Source of the DNA: Sclerodactyla briareus
Lineage: Eukaryota; Echinodermata; Holothuroidea; Dendrochirotida; Sclerodactylidae
Assembly: GCA_026419785.1 (NCBI GenBank)
Contig: JAODTK010000345.1
Location: forward strand, 124,001 to 188,000
Reading direction: 5' to 3'
DNA: 64,000 nucleotides
Translations under genes and position numbers: made by a program
Notes under the pieces: generated by a model
What the model saw: the letters and a program-made list of their open reading frames with translations, nothing else
Told to the model about the DNA's origin: nothing
The model's database searches: none
Shown: positions 45,246-57,989 of the stretch, piece after piece
Layout: each line of letters begins with the position of its first letter
Numbering within the stretch: the first letter of the stretch is position 1

Positions 45246-45859
45246 CTAACATGTGCAGGCGGGGTAACCGCCGACGTGTATAATCCCCGAAGAACAGCTT
45301 TGTGGACCTCGTTTAGCGAAGCATCTTAAGGTTATCCATTTGACCTCCATTGACTTTGCATGCCCTACCCCGGTCGTTCAGTTCTAACTGCTATCCACAT
45401 TCCTCAAGGTTTTGTGAATACTACAATGTTAGAACATCGCCTGAATGAAGCAAATTTGACCTCCTATGACCTTGAAATGACCTTCATGGTTTTAGGACCA
45501 ACAACAGTCCACACCCACCGAGTCTTGTTCGAATCACACGAAGTTATAAAAATTACAGAAAAAAAACACAATTGACTTCCGGGTGACCTTACGTCAACGT
45601 CACGTTATACGGGACGATTTTTTGTCGGCCACCTACCAAAGGTTTTGTGTGAATCGATAAACAGTATATTTTCGTGTGAAACCTGCGAATAGAGGAGCAG
45701 GCAATCATGCATTGGTGCACACAACTCTTCGAGATTTCACTAGAGCGGACATGTGTGTAGCCAAGTGGGAACACGGGGCAGCGCTGAGAAACTTGCTACA
45801 GGCTTACACCCACCAAACCATAATAATCCCCGGACACTTCCAGTGTGGCGGGGATATAT
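45246..45859 (-). mobile_element. Helitron-like non-autonomous element, copy 2
   Basis: On the minus strand it begins CTA|ATATATCCCCG with a subterminal palindrome ATCCCCGCCACAC...GTGTCCGGGGAT, and ends in TACACGTCGGCGG-TTACC-CCGCCTGCACATG-TTAG followed by a host T. The hairpin and YTAG|T end match copy 1 (TACACGTTGGCGG...CCGCCAGCATGTGT-CTAG|T). The interior carries the family's TGACC/AGGTCA-rich sequence and the CGGACATGTGTG...CCAAGT word. Length 614 bases; no protein. Confidence 0.7.
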
Positions 45860-47089
45860 TAGAAAAGACGGTTGTGCAATAGCCAATATCACTAGTGGAA
45901 TCCTGAACCGCTTGTCTCGCGCCTTTTCACGCTCGTGTTTATGAATTGAGGCATTTAGTATAGTACATTTCAATCGACCTATCGCAGAGCTCTGAGAAGG
46001 TCGTAGAGAAAAATGCCAGTAAGGTGACTATAATAACAGGCACGTATAGCAGCTATAGGCATAGAGGTGTAAATAGTTTGCCAGTCCCATAGTGCCTTCC
46101 CTATAAATGGCAGTAGTCAGTTACTAAATTCAAAATCATTAGGACTGTTGACGATGCCTACTCAAGGAGTATAAGTTTTGGTGGATAGGTGACAAGGATT
46201 GCCTTAATTAGACACATTTCGTGACTTCCAATACAAACCCAACGTAAAATTATGGATATCTCAGATCACACGACCGCACTCGATATGTTTCATGAAGTAA
46301 CTGACTACAAATCGCAACAAAATCATGCGCTAGACATATGAATACCTCCAGTGACCCATATCCAGAGAGGGTGACTGGAGGTAAACCAACCACGAAGGTG
46401 CAATAAATATCCGACCAACTTTCGCACGAACTTCAACAAAATTCGCCTGAATTTCCAGTACAATTAGCCACGTGAGTGACCTCCTTGACCTACGAATCTT
46501 CGTTAAAAGTTTCGGGACAAGAGACCCCCCCAAAAAAACACATTCACCAAGTTCGTGAAAATCCGACGAACGCCATATTTTTGCACGGACGTAGCGTACT
46601 GAGAGATTTGTTGGGGGGGGGGGGTCGAGACCGCATGGGAGTGCGTCCTCATTTATAACCTCAGCATCACTATGTGGATAACATACTGCTGCCAAATTTG
46701 ATGAACAACATCTGGTCAAACGTCTACTTAACAGTGGCAAAGAATGGTTCTTGTGTTAAAAAAACTGAACATGGATTATGCGAATTCGACAAATTCATTA
46801 GAGTATATTTTACGCCGGGAATCTATTTCCGTTTCTCTGCTTCATTTTCTACCATGTGCCACCTACAGTTCGTCGAACCTCGTCGGAAATTTTTGTTAAC
46901 GAGCTCAAATAACTATTTACGCAAAAAGGCTAATTACCCCCACTCAATTAGTGATTGTGCCCAAATCGATGGTTAGTTCGTCTGCACCCAACCCGAAACC
47001 CAAACAAAATTTCATTAAAATCTAACGAGAAAGTGTGTCACACACTCCCACGCCAACCAAAATGGTCCTAGGTTATTTCAGATATTTAT
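45860..47089. other. No gene recognised
   Basis: A G12 run occurs at 46611-46623. A 136-codon minus-strand frame (46330-46740) crosses it and shows no domain. Nothing else supported. Confidence 0.4.
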
Positions 47090-47205
47090 AATTTTATTAG
47101 TTAATTGATAATAATAATTATAAAATAATAATAATACTACTAATAATAATAATAATAAGATAAGATAATAAGAAAAACAGAATAATAATAAGAATAATAA
47201 TAAAT
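47090..47205. repeat. (ATA/AAT)n microsatellite
   Basis: Imperfect ATAATA/TAAT repeats with GATAAGATAA interruptions, about 115 bases. Confidence 0.9.
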
Positions 47206-47634
47206 GATGGTGTGCACCAATGATTTCATAATTGAGGGAGGCCCCGCCTATTAGGTTTGCTCTGTTCCAGTCTCATTCGGTGGGGTTATCAAACCCATCC
47301 TGATTTCAGTGGTCGAAAGAGCTATTGGTCTGTTAGCAGAAAATAACAGCAAGATCTAAAAGCACCATAGAGCACCGATAGCTGGTCAGCCCCACGGACG
47401 TTTTACAAATAAACACGAAACAGTGACCAGACTCCTTTAAACCATGTCTACAAGTGTTGCGGAAATCTGACTAAATGTGAATTTTGTATAATATGGCCAC
47501 AAAAGGACACATTGAATGGCTCCAGGCCGAAATTCAACATTTTAAATTTCCATGACCGATTGCAGACCGATAGCCGACCACAAATCGAAAACTGCAAAAT
47601 TTGCCATAAACTTATTTTGCAGCCGTTATCACTG
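47206..47634. other. No gene recognised
   Basis: Anonymous DNA between the microsatellite and the 2.2-kb repeat. Homology with the 39-kb copy may extend a little into its 3' end (about 47560-47634) but is too weak to place. Confidence 0.35.
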
Positions 47635-49735
47635 TACTCAGTCATGCTAACCACTGGAGGCAGGAAGGAATTAGGAAAGGATGATGAAAGATGGATATTA
47701 AAGAAGATGAGAAGAGTAAGAGTATTTGATGAGCGTGGGCTGGGGATGGGGGCCGGGAGGGCTTGGGCTTTCAGATGGGATGAGCAAAATGCAGAATATG
47801 AAACCCAAATGATCGAATATTTTGGAAGGAATAAACGCATGTTATGAGGGTTTCACCGTGGAATTTAAACAAAATTTGACCAAATTCGCGAATAAAGGAC
47901 GCATAGTTGAAACTGTCCTGGAATTAGATTTCACCATACAGCAGACGAGCGAAGCGGTCTGATAATCAGATTTATGACACGGTCAAAAAGTCGAAATTGT
48001 TGTTCACCTATTCCTTAACCCCTCAATAGAATGAACATGGCAGGAGGAAAAGTGGCCTGAGAGAAAGAGAGGCCAGCAGCGGAAAATGTCATTGGGTTAA
48101 TTTTAAACGACTGAAACGATGACGATCTCTATATAGTCCGTTTAAATGATTGCAATTTGAAGATTTCGTTCCAGTGTACCACGTTTACAATGTAAGCTTA
48201 ATAGGCTGAGTCGATCAAGCAATTTACAACTAAATTTACAATACAGTAGCCATCACTGATGCATAAGTAAAGCCAGGTAAGAGATTTGCCTTTTTAGGTT
48301 GTATGGATAAGTTACTTGGACATAGAAAGTTCCTGTTGTTCAAAAATTAGAGTTGAAAAATGTCTATTCCTCTGGAAAATTCATCTGAAAAACTCGTAGC
48401 ATAAAAAGCCACTCATGATTTTGGATATTATGTCAAAGACGTTGTGGCGCTTAGAAGTTTTTTCTCGTCGAGAAAAAACTAATTGCATTTTTTGAAAGGT
48501 TCTACAGGATCTATGAAAGAGTCGTGAATGAGGACTGAAAGTACAAAGAATTTTATATTAGTGAAAAGAGGGTTTCGGAAAAAATTGCCAAAGTAATTCG
48601 TCCTACAATAGTAATTTACAGGAAGGTCTCTCATAAGTTCTCGTATGTCTACGGTAACTGCAATTTTGTTTTTGAGAAAGAAACAATGTCGAATTCCCCC
48701 CCTCCCATAACGTATTGCGGAATAAGCCAGTTTCGACGATAGCCTGTGACGCGTCATATCCCCCGGCCGCTTGGCATTTGTGATGACTGAAATGAAAATT
48801 CCGTACTGCTCGACTGTCCGCCACAGTTATTTTAATGAGTGACTGGGAATTTGAGAAACTTACATTATTACTCTCTCGTTGTTCAAAAATATAGTTAATT
48901 TCAAATCTGGCTCTACATGAAGGAACAAGGTGTATATTAGTTGGAGCATTACTGTATGGGCTAATTGAATTCAGAAAAAAACAGAGAAATTCTTCAAAAT
49001 TTAATACCTGATCCACTCGTCAGGTAACATTAGCACGCGTTCGTTCGTTCCTAACATTTTGGTACTTTGTCGTAGAATAGAATAGAATAGTATTCCTCAA
49101 CTGTGAATTACAGCAAAATTACAATTAAGCGAACGAGTGATTGGCTGTATCTTCGAATATGACCAGTCCAGGGTGGTGGGATATCATGTTATTGTGAAGG
49201 TTCTCTCGTTTGTTAGTGACGTTATAGTTTTAAGGAAATAATTTGACAGATCTCCTGAATTTATATGGCGGAATCAGCCGGTTTTTAACAGAGTTATGCA
49301 ACTTTCGTAACTGAATAATCCGGCGCGAGTCACATAGTAAAACCCATGGACGGGCGACAGGGCGTGTTGAGAAAGAAATTGCCACCAAATTGACGCAAAA
49401 CGCAATGCCCGGGCTGCTAACTCCGAACTGGCTTATTGTTAAAAATCGACAATTGGAAGGAACCTGTTCTCCGAATAGACTTTCCACATTTTGTTGCGGA
49501 GCCAAAATTGGATGTATGTAAGGCTCGGTAGATAATGAAAGTGCAAGAGGTCTGATTTCATTCACAGAGAACGAGTCTTAATACTGACAACAGGACCGAA
49601 ATTATTGCTATTTCTCATCCACTTGCGCTTCTCGTGATGCGATGGCGCTTGAATGCATTCAAAATACTGAGGACCACATACCTCACATTAATTTTAGGAT
49701 TCATTCCATCATAGTGGTCCGTTACGATACTACTT
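47635..49735 (+). repeat. Anonymous ~2.2-kb dispersed repeat, copy 2
   Basis: Same landmarks and order as 39820-42025. It has small deletions relative to copy 1, for example around 49555 where copy 1 has ~140 extra bases (41700-41850). It ends in CATAGTGGTCCGTTACGAT; a short A8 run follows and LINE-like sequence begins. Neither minisatellite that flanks copy 1 is present, so they are not part of the core element. Confidence 0.8.
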
Positions 49736-52700
49736 CTCAAAAAAAAAACATATTAAAGAATTACCAAGACACTGGTGAAATATACCCTGATCATTTGGAT
49801 TTCTCGAGTTAGTAAGTTTGGATGCCACAATTGACTCCGGAAGGTTTAATTGAAAAAGTTAACGAGGAGAATGAAAGTCACGTTTCCTCGGAAAGCGTCG
49901 CATTGACGACCAAAATGCCTTGGTGAATGAAAAAGGGAGGTTGTCTGGCCAATGGATGAACGTGAAGGGGACATCTTGGCGACTTATCATTTACTGGATT
50001 TCCTTGTCTGATTTAGATCGGTACGAGTTCAGCAAAAAAGCTAGTCCAAACGGTAGTTCTGCAGGTGCTAAGCTCGATTTCGAGAGGCAGATTTGCCCAA
50101 TACATACAGATAATCCTTCGGGGTTTTCCTCTTATGTTAGGGGTAAGCAGACAAGTCAAGGAAAGCCTTGGCCATGTTAGGGCTAGGAGTCCATAGAGCG
50201 TATATGGTATGTGACCAAATCGCTAAAATTTACGTGAAGATGAAGCGGGGGCTAGTGTGAATGTGTTCTATTTAGTTCACAAAGATAAATATTGGATCAA
50301 CAGCCGCCAAAAAATCAAAATGCGGCAAACCAAACGGAAAAGGCGAATAGCCAGTACCCAATGCGTCTAGCGGATGCGTATCACGCGAATGAATTCTATG
50401 GAATAGCTTCCTTAAAAGGCAAGGCAACGCAAGATGCATTAGCGCTGCCTTTTTATGGTCTTTCTTGCATATAATATGAGTGGGTTTCCCTCCGTAACAA
50501 ACGTAGTTTTCGTGAGATGTGAGTTTCCATCCAGCCAGGACACGCATACGCATCTATGGTAATCCCAGCCTCATGTCAAATTGGTAATACAACCAGCGAT
50601 AGCCAGGAGATGCATTGTCCTTATAATACTTTTCCGTATCACTCAGGAGAGGTTGGATAATTTCAGCGATCTCGTGGGTTGAGGGCCTCATAATTTATTC
50701 GTATAATATATGTCGGCCTGGTGCGTTAAAGGAGAAAACTGCAGGAAACCCAAAAGTGGGTAATATCCCGGTCAGGACGAGTTTCCCATTCTTATGATCC
50801 AAAATTTCTTTCTGTTCCAATGAAACCTGAAAGAGAGAGTTGTTCCGGGTGATTAGAGGAGAGCAAATGTTTCTCCTATGTCGAGAAAAGTAACGGTATC
50901 TTCCTTTAATTTACAGGCCAGTGAGCCTTAGTAGTGTTGGCTGCAAGTGGTGGAATGCTATTTCGGGATCATATGGTCGATTTTTCCAATGCAGTATCGT
51001 CTAAATCGGGGTGCAGCAGCATGGTTTTAGGAGAAATCGTTGGTGTTTGACCAATCTCTAGATCTCATGCAAGAATGTTACTGTCGTGTGACAACGGCAG
51101 TGCTGTTGATATAAGTTCTTAGACTCCAAAAACCCTTGACCGGTTCCTAATGAGCGTACTTGCTCAAATTGAAAAGTTTTGGGCATTCGGAGAATGCTCT
51201 TGAGTGGTTCGATTGTCAGTGGCTTCTCAATAGGGAAACAACGAGCGTCATCAATGGGACGTTAGTCTCCTTGCAAAAGGTCACTAGTGGTGTCCCCAGT
51301 ATAGTTCTTGGGGCCATTTAATTTGTTCTGGCGTATATGTGGACGACTTGAAAATTCGGTGCATTACAGAGTTATAAAGCTAGTGGACGATACCAAGGTG
51401 GTCGGGAGTTGTTTCGAACGAAGATGTTGCAATTCTGCAAACGGGATATGGATATATTCAAAATGGTCTGTTGATTAAGATTCTATTCAAGGCTGAGAAG
51501 ATGCAAAGATGCCATGGTGGTCCCACCCATTGCAACGCTGCACTCAGTTAAATATGCACAAAATATATCAGGTGAATTCAGCAAAAGAACTCAGAGGTTT
51601 GTATTTACTTTAAACATCTGAAAGCAGTGTGCTGTAGACTGCGGGGAAAGGTAATCTGGATTCCTGGTTTGATAGGTCATGTCAGTTTCTGTGAAAAGAT
51701 TTGTTGTCAGGCTGTTCAGCAACTATGAAATTCACTGGACTATTTTGTCCAAGTATATGGCATCCTTACTTCTAGAAAGATAGCGGTAATTGTACACGTT
51801 TAAGAGTATTCACTGCTTTAAGATTCACCTTATAAGAGGAAAGATTAGGCGTCTCGGTCTAACTTCGTGGAGCTGAGACGAATTCGAGGTGATTTCGAAT
51901 TTTTTTTTTCCAAGGTTTTCAAAATTGTTCCATTGATAGAGGGCCTTTCCTTTCACGATTTTTTGAGTTTCCCAAGTTACCACTAATAGGAGTCAATGCT
52001 CAAACTTCCTGGCAAACGCTGTAAATTGGACATTCGTGATTATTTCTTCTCGCAAGAGTTATAAAATGAGTGCAATAGCCGGCCGCATGGAAATGTTGTT
52101 CTGTTTAATGAGTGTGAATGCATTCAAAGACAGTCTTGATTTATTTTTAAAGGATTGTGAGCGCAATTCTTCAGGGCATCTGGGTTAGTCTTCTCTTTTG
52201 GAATGTGCGGCTACAGGGTCTTCCAGAAGGAATTGTGTCTTCCTAAACCTTTTTTACTAAAACTAACTAAAGTACATTAGGAAGGCACAGATTGCATTTT
52301 TTCGTTTCACGCTATTGTGTCTGAAATTGATTCTACAAATCTAATCAAATTCGAAAATATTGGTGTCAAACGGAGGTGCAAGGAGAATTTAAAAAGGCTC
52401 CACTTCCAAGATAATTTTGTCCGTGCCTCAGCTAATGAATTCAAAGGATATCATTCCCGATTGTTGCCTTGCTGAGCTGTGTGTAAAGCTCACTTGAACT
52501 GAAATAACTACTGTCGTCAAAAATGTTTAAATGCAATTTTCATTTTAGGGGTTCAGTTTCGTGTAGGCAACGCACCCCTCCCAATAGCGTATCCAGGCTA
52601 ATGGCCTGTTGCTATGGCGATTCGTTCAACTCTTCGAAACCAGCGCCTTCCCATTCTCGAAAAACATGAGCTGTCAATGGCATTACATTTTCGCTGCTTA

Positions 52701-53360
52701 CAGTTTTGCGACTAAGGTTCATCATTATTCCTACAAAAAAAAATGTATGCGCAACGAAATAGATGTACGATCTGGTGTTCCAGAACCAGAGACGAATATA
52801 AATTGTCTATGTCTGAAACGCGCCCAGGGTACTTTCGTCAGTCCATGTACCCCCTGCCGATGGCGCAATGCTTCTAGTAATATCTACAGTATGCGAACTG
52901 CATAATATCAGGCTGAATATTTGGACAGTGTTCATGCATTTCTGTACTCCAGTTCATCAGATAAAGCTTACACGACCCCCTGTATCCCAAACCCACGAGG
53001 CAGATGGCGTGCGAGCAAATGATTCACCTCCCGCCATTACAAAATCCCTAGCCTTACGTTCTTAAGAACAGATAGGAGACTTCAGCCCTGCTGGGGCTCT
53101 ATTCATGAGATACTACACAAGTACTCTGCCTCCACAACAATTTAAATGACCTCTAATTAATATTTTGTGGAAAAATTGGTTCGAAAGACAACGTAGGCGG
53201 GGGTCCTTACCATCATCAAAATAGTGCTCTTCAAATCACCGGAAAAGGCGTTCTCCAGTTCCACGAAGGGCAATCGTCTCTTTTCGAGTTTTTGAAGGAT
53301 TTTTTATGATAAACATTGGCCGGGTGCGGTCTTGCGTTGAGGCAATGTCTTGGGGCTAGT
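49736..53360 (+). mobile_element. CR1-type non-LTR retrotransposon (degenerate)
   Basis: The frame at 49920-50180 has LDFERQICPIHTDNPSGFSS and YVRGKQTSQGK, the endonuclease-RT linker typical of CR1-like ORF2 (RxFERKLA...KxFYSYVRxKxK). From 51000 scattered RT blocks follow: GTLVSLQKVTSGVP (51271-51311), VDDTKVV at 51383 (catalytic Asp pair), FKAEKMQRCH (LNxxKCxVMH motif) near 51490, YKRKD and LRRIRGDFE (YEERLxxLGLxSLExRRxRGDLIE motif) near 51830-51900, CSIDRGPF, and the C-terminus CNAFKDSLDLFLKDCERN near 52120-52165. The 3' UTR includes 52800-53351, repeated at 63.4-64.0 kb. Every block is in a different frame, so it is inactive. The 5' end is not defined. Confidence 0.75.
52195..52800. repeat. 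Segment present in LINE copy 1 but absent from copy 2
   Basis: Copy 2 passes directly from GGGCTATTCTTCTATGCG to AAAACGCGCACAAAGGTTAC, while copy 1 carries about 600 bases between the equivalents (GGGTTAGTCTTCTCTTTT and AAACGCGCCCAGGGTAC). Either a later insertion in copy 1 or a deletion in copy 2. No terminal repeats or flanking duplication recognised. Confidence 0.6.
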
Positions 53361-54370
53361 TATGACGTGACCAGCTGATCGAAGCGCCACCATCGGCTGG
53401 CGGGAGGGAGTACGGGAATTTGTGATAAATTAAGACCGTAGATAACCGGAAGCGCCGGCCCAGCAACAGAAACGGCGCTAAATAATTGGCAAGTTTGGAA
53501 TATTTATCATTGATATGCATTCCATGGACACATTCGGAGGTTAGGCAGGTTTAGTTTTTAGAGAAGAGTAGCCCTACTCCTGTTCGATACGTTACGAGCT
53601 ATCGAATAGTGGGTTATGCGTAGATATTTTTTAATAGTTTTCCACACTGCACACAGGTTATGGGCCCACCCCCACCTTCATAGACTTCCCACATGTACTG
53701 TAGGCCAATTCGGATTTTCCTACAGTTAGTCAGATTTTTTTGTTATCCAGTGGGGATTGGGAGATTCTCATCTCGAATCATCCGAAGGACCCTAGCAACG
53801 TCCCTGTCGAGATGATTAATTTTTTTTTTAAGTTATGTCTATCTACTTCATGCGGTCTCTGATTCCTTAAGTTAGGGGCTTACTGGTGTGTGTTTGGATT
53901 AAAAAAAGCCGGTAGTCCATATTCTGGTGATTTTCACCAGGAATATCCTCTCCGATTATCACCAGATAGATGCACTATTCGAATATGCCTGTCGTGTTCT
54001 TCACTGAGATCACTGCTTCGTTTCTTCTTTGCAACCCAAACATTATTACAACGGCCAAGGTCATAAATCGCAATAGTACTGCATGGGCGAACCAAATACG
54101 TCCATTATGGATGCCCATGCTATAGCTGCAGCAAGTTATTCATGTATATATAAGATTTTAAGATATATAAGATATAATTAGTGATGGCTTGCTCTCAGAT
54201 GTGCCCCAAATGTAGAAAAAACATCCTGCACGTCAAAATTTTGAATTTCGCAACCTTGATCAAGGGTCATGAGATGATCAGAGAGGCGAACACCTCTTCG
54301 TTAAGGAGGTTATATCGTCCGCAACATTTCGCGACAAAAAGGGGCGATGCCGTTATGTGACGTCACGACA
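53361..54370. other. No gene recognised; hairpin word of the G-run family
   Basis: GATCGAAGCGCCACCATCGG at 53378 is the hairpin word also found at 4.6, 6.6, 7.6 and 58.5 kb. Positions 53720-53760 resemble 14.12 kb (CTACAGTTAGTCAG). Nothing coding was recognised. Confidence 0.4.
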
Positions 54371-54401
54371 AATACCGCCCCAGATATAGGCTATGAGGGA
54401 A

Positions 54402-54624
54402 TTATAGTCTGTTTGACATAAACGCAATGAGACATACGTAATCCAGGCCATATAAAATTGACGAGAGGATTTTTCGTCGTGAAGGAATGGCAATGATGTC
54501 GTCGTTTTTCGCCAGGTTCGGCCAGAATGAGGTTGCCTCTCTAGGATCCACTGAGAAGAATTCAGGAGGGAACAAGACATGAACGAGTCCAGCTGCTTGC
54601 GTATCACAGGCATACACCCAGGTT
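54402..54624 (-). CDS. Candidate exon, unknown product
   Basis: Minus strand: an acceptor-like ATACTTCAG lies just before ATGCACAACCTGG at about 54630, followed by an open frame with a mixed, non-repetitive composition (for example LVHVLFPPEFFSV, FWPNLAKNDDIIAIPSRRK, SILYGLDYVCLIAFM) ending at a stop at 54402. The composition looks more protein-like than most frames here, but no family was recognised and a second frame is open over the same stretch. Confidence 0.2.
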
Positions 54625-54639
54625 GTGCATCTGAAGTAT

Positions 54640-56710
54640 GAATATGCCCTCAGTGATTATAGCATGATTTATCGCAATCTGAGGGGGAAACAGTTGACTT
54701 TTAACCCACATATATGCGAATTCGGTCGATGAAGAACTATTCTAGAAAATTCTTCATAAATAATGTGGACTGGACATCAGTCGTAGACTGCGTCAGTGGT
54801 GTTATCTGGCCTTGTTGAATTTAAATATATTCAGAGAGATTGACCACAAATCCATCCCATGAAACATATTAGAGTTAAACATCCAGTCCTGCGCCATGGA
54901 ATTTCGAAAAATCTCAACTCGTCTTCAGAAACGTAACAAGCTATTGTTCCCGTGTCAGACAACGGTGATGGAGACCAATTGTACAAATGGTATGGTAAAT
55001 CACGGACTCTCGTTAAAGACTAATCGAGCAGGTATCAGGTTATAGAGCAATTATCGTCTCAAAACTCCTCCCGAATAATGGACGGTGACGTTTGCCCGTG
55101 GGAAGTTTGAAACTCGTGAACTCCCACTCGGGATTGCAGCAGATTAGGCTTACTTTAAAACCTACATAGAGGATAGCGTGCGTGTTTTTAACCCGGAATC
55201 TCAAATTCCCAAAGCTGAAAGTCTTCTCGGTTTCGTGTTGTTATTTAAACAAGCAGATGAACCGTATGTCACCTATACAAGATTCAACAGCATCAATATG
55301 CTTCGGCTGTAGTTCTTGTGAATATATGACCAATCTTTGTGAAAGGTAAGAGGGATTCGTGTTAGATAGAATGGAGGGAAAGTGGCTATGGCGGGGATAG
55401 GGTGAACATTGGTCAATTTGCTGTTAGCATTAATCAGTGTAGTAGAACACCCTGAACCGAAAATAACTACTGACAGTTGGAATTAGATAGAGATTCGACT
55501 TCTTTCGGGAAAAGTGAATCTAGTTGCAGAGAGCTATGAAATGTGAATGAATTAAAGAGTTGAAAAGGATCTTTAATGAATAGTCCATGTAAGTAAAGTA
55601 TTTTCTTGTGGTCTTACTCACACGACAGTGAACGTGCATCAAAGGCTTGTCGCATATGCGAGAAGGGTGAAGTAGGTGGAGGGTTCGTGGGGAAAATTGC
55701 AATTCGCTTCTATGATGAGTCCATTGGCGAAAACTGGCTGTGCTATAAAAAAATTGACTAAAAAAGGTACTAAAAAATGTGTGTCGACGACCTGCCAAAA
55801 TTTCCGACACCACAAGGTACGACACCAAAACACCACAGTGTTCCGATACCGATACCGATCCAATCCATCATGGTGTCGACTAAACACGCCACTCAATCTT
55901 AGCCCAACATGGGAATTTTAGCTCCGACACATTTTCGGCTATTGATTATTTATTTTGTAAACGGATCGATTATGACCCGAGCACTCAATAATGGACAAAC
56001 ACAACCCAGAAATCGGTGTGCCGGTCAAAGTATTCATATTACCCGACCTGGATATTGGGGTTCTTCATGGAGTCTCATTTGATACAGAAGTTTGGTAGCA
56101 GCTGAAACATATAAGGAATAACTACGAAAAGTTGCCGGTTTCTATTTGCAAATTATAGGACTTCTAGCCGAGCAAAACATAGACCGGTTGTTAGGTCTTT
56201 CATGAGTCATCATCGACCTGAACAAATTCTTGACCAGTTTTATTGCATATATAACTGTTTGTGGACATGGGTAGGTAACAGCGTTGATAGCGTGTATTGA
56301 AGAGTAAAATCGGTACAATATCTGGGCAATGTTTCATCCATATAATTTTCGTACTTTCAAAAAAAATATCACATTAGTATTTTGCTTCGTTCGGTCAATT
56401 TTCTTGGGTAGGAAGTTCAAACAAGGATCCAAATTCTTCGTAAACTCCTGAATACATATGATTGTGCCCATCTTGATTATTACAGTACTTCACTCCGCGA
56501 ACTAGTCACTCAACTTTCGAGGGCGGATAGTATTAACGTGATGAGTGAGCCTTCATTAACTTTCTTCGTCGCTATTTTCGGTTTGCATTCCTGAAAGACG
56601 TTCTATCACAGAATTTTCATCGTATTTCTCAAATTCATTGTCACAGACGACTTTCCTATATATATATGTATATATTTTTTTTAACCCGGGTCGTTATTTC
56701 AATAACTCTA
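54640..56710. other. No gene recognised
   Basis: A GATACCGATACCGAT-type word occurs at 55845-55860, similar to 785-870. CGTACCTTGTGGTGTCGGAA (minus strand) repeats within 55790-55830. Short frames only. Confidence 0.35.
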
Positions 56711-56721
56711 CTCCCCGCGTT

Positions 56722-56931
56722 TCAGACAACATGAATTTGAGGCTCTCTGGGTTTAGGCGATTTTAGTGCTCTGGGCCGATCTGGTTCAATGGAAAATCCG
56801 GCTCTAGAAGAATAGTCAGCAACCAGGAACAAGAGTAATCCTGTCCAAGCAACGATTTCCTCCTCACGCAGCGGGTGGCCTCGTGTATTGTAATTGTGTC
56901 CTAATTCGGACAACTCATAGCCCATCTACTG
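56722..56931 (-). CDS. Candidate terminal exon, unknown product
   Basis: Minus strand: ACGTCTCAACTCAG precedes an open frame of 67 codons with HNYNTRGHPLREEEIVAW, then a hydrophobic TGLLLFLVADYSS and a basic Pro-rich tail ending at TGA. It has a good acceptor-like start and non-repetitive composition but no family match. It may belong with the candidate at 57.6 kb; the reading phase does not join simply. Confidence 0.2.
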
Positions 56932-57603
56932 AGTTGAGACGTAAATCAGTTTTAACCTTTGGAAATCAAACTTCAAATGATAAATACCCTTTTTTTTTTA
57001 AGCACTTCCAGCCCTTCCATTGTTCATTACCTTAGCAATTTTGGCGAAAGTAATCAACGGGGGTTTCAACACATTCATTTGTACGTTAAGTAAACTATTA
57101 ATTGAAATGTGATCCAGGGCACGATTGCCGGTTGATATGACTCGCAGGAAGGTGACCCCGGCGTGACAAAAAAACACCTATTTCGAAGGCAAAAAACTGC
57201 GAATGCTTATCAATCGCAATCACTGGATTCACGAAGCGAAAATATAACGTTACGCCGCGAAAAAAAAACAAAAAAAAACAATTGAAGATATGTGACAATA
57301 TTCGTATGACAAATGTGAATGAAAATCCTCTTTAAGAAACCGATGAGATGCAGGTGTTACTACCCCTAGTTGTTCCTCTAAAAACATACACTCTGACATA
57401 TTATCCGCGACCTTATCAAGCAACTCTGGGGAAAGCCTCCACCATCTCCCCTAGCTGATCAGCCATCTCACTTTATTGCCGGTGTTCTTGCTACGCGCCT
57501 TAGGGCGGGGAACGTCCCAGCAGTCCCACAGGTTTAAAGATACATCCCCCTTTCTCCGACCTAGGCCACACTGAGTGCCGCTGCACTCGTCTTGTAGACT
57601 TAC

Positions 57604-57889
57604 CTGTTTTTCGTTGCTCGGGTAATGTCTGAGAACGGGAAGTTGTCTTCTTCTACTGCTCGCTCAAACCACTGCAGCTTCTTCACAGTATTCTTGAAGA
57701 ATGGCGAATGTCGACAAATGTGAGAGTCGCGCTTTTCTCTCTTTCCATCCCATGAAAAGAACAGAGTGGCCGTGTTATACCGACTGCCCAATCACGTGGA
57801 CGTATCAGCCAGGTGAATTTATTGAAGCCGTAGATTAATAACCCCAATTCTTGCTTAACATCAGTGTTGTTGTTACGGTCAATTCCCAA
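57604..57889 (-). CDS. Candidate internal exon with a consensus donor
   Basis: Minus strand: the exon ends CAG|GTAAGT (intron from 57603), a perfect donor. The two frames that are open, 57889-57683 (NNNTDVKQELGLLIYGFNKF) and 57791-57600 (SWDGKREKRDSHICRHSPFF, KNTVKKLQWFERAVEEDNFP), would join by one frameshift near 57785. Charged, non-repetitive composition. No domain recognised. Confidence 0.25.
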
Positions 57890-57989
57890 TCTGCCTTGTT
57901 TTTCTTTCTGATCGCTTTCTCACTCACGCGTATCTTAGCAGATGGTTCTGAGCCTAATTATCTCCTATTGTGTAAGCTGATAAGAACGT

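Noticed and set aside
46330..46740. 136-codon minus-strand frame
   Set aside because: It runs across a G12 run giving Pro repeats, and no recognisable motif is present.
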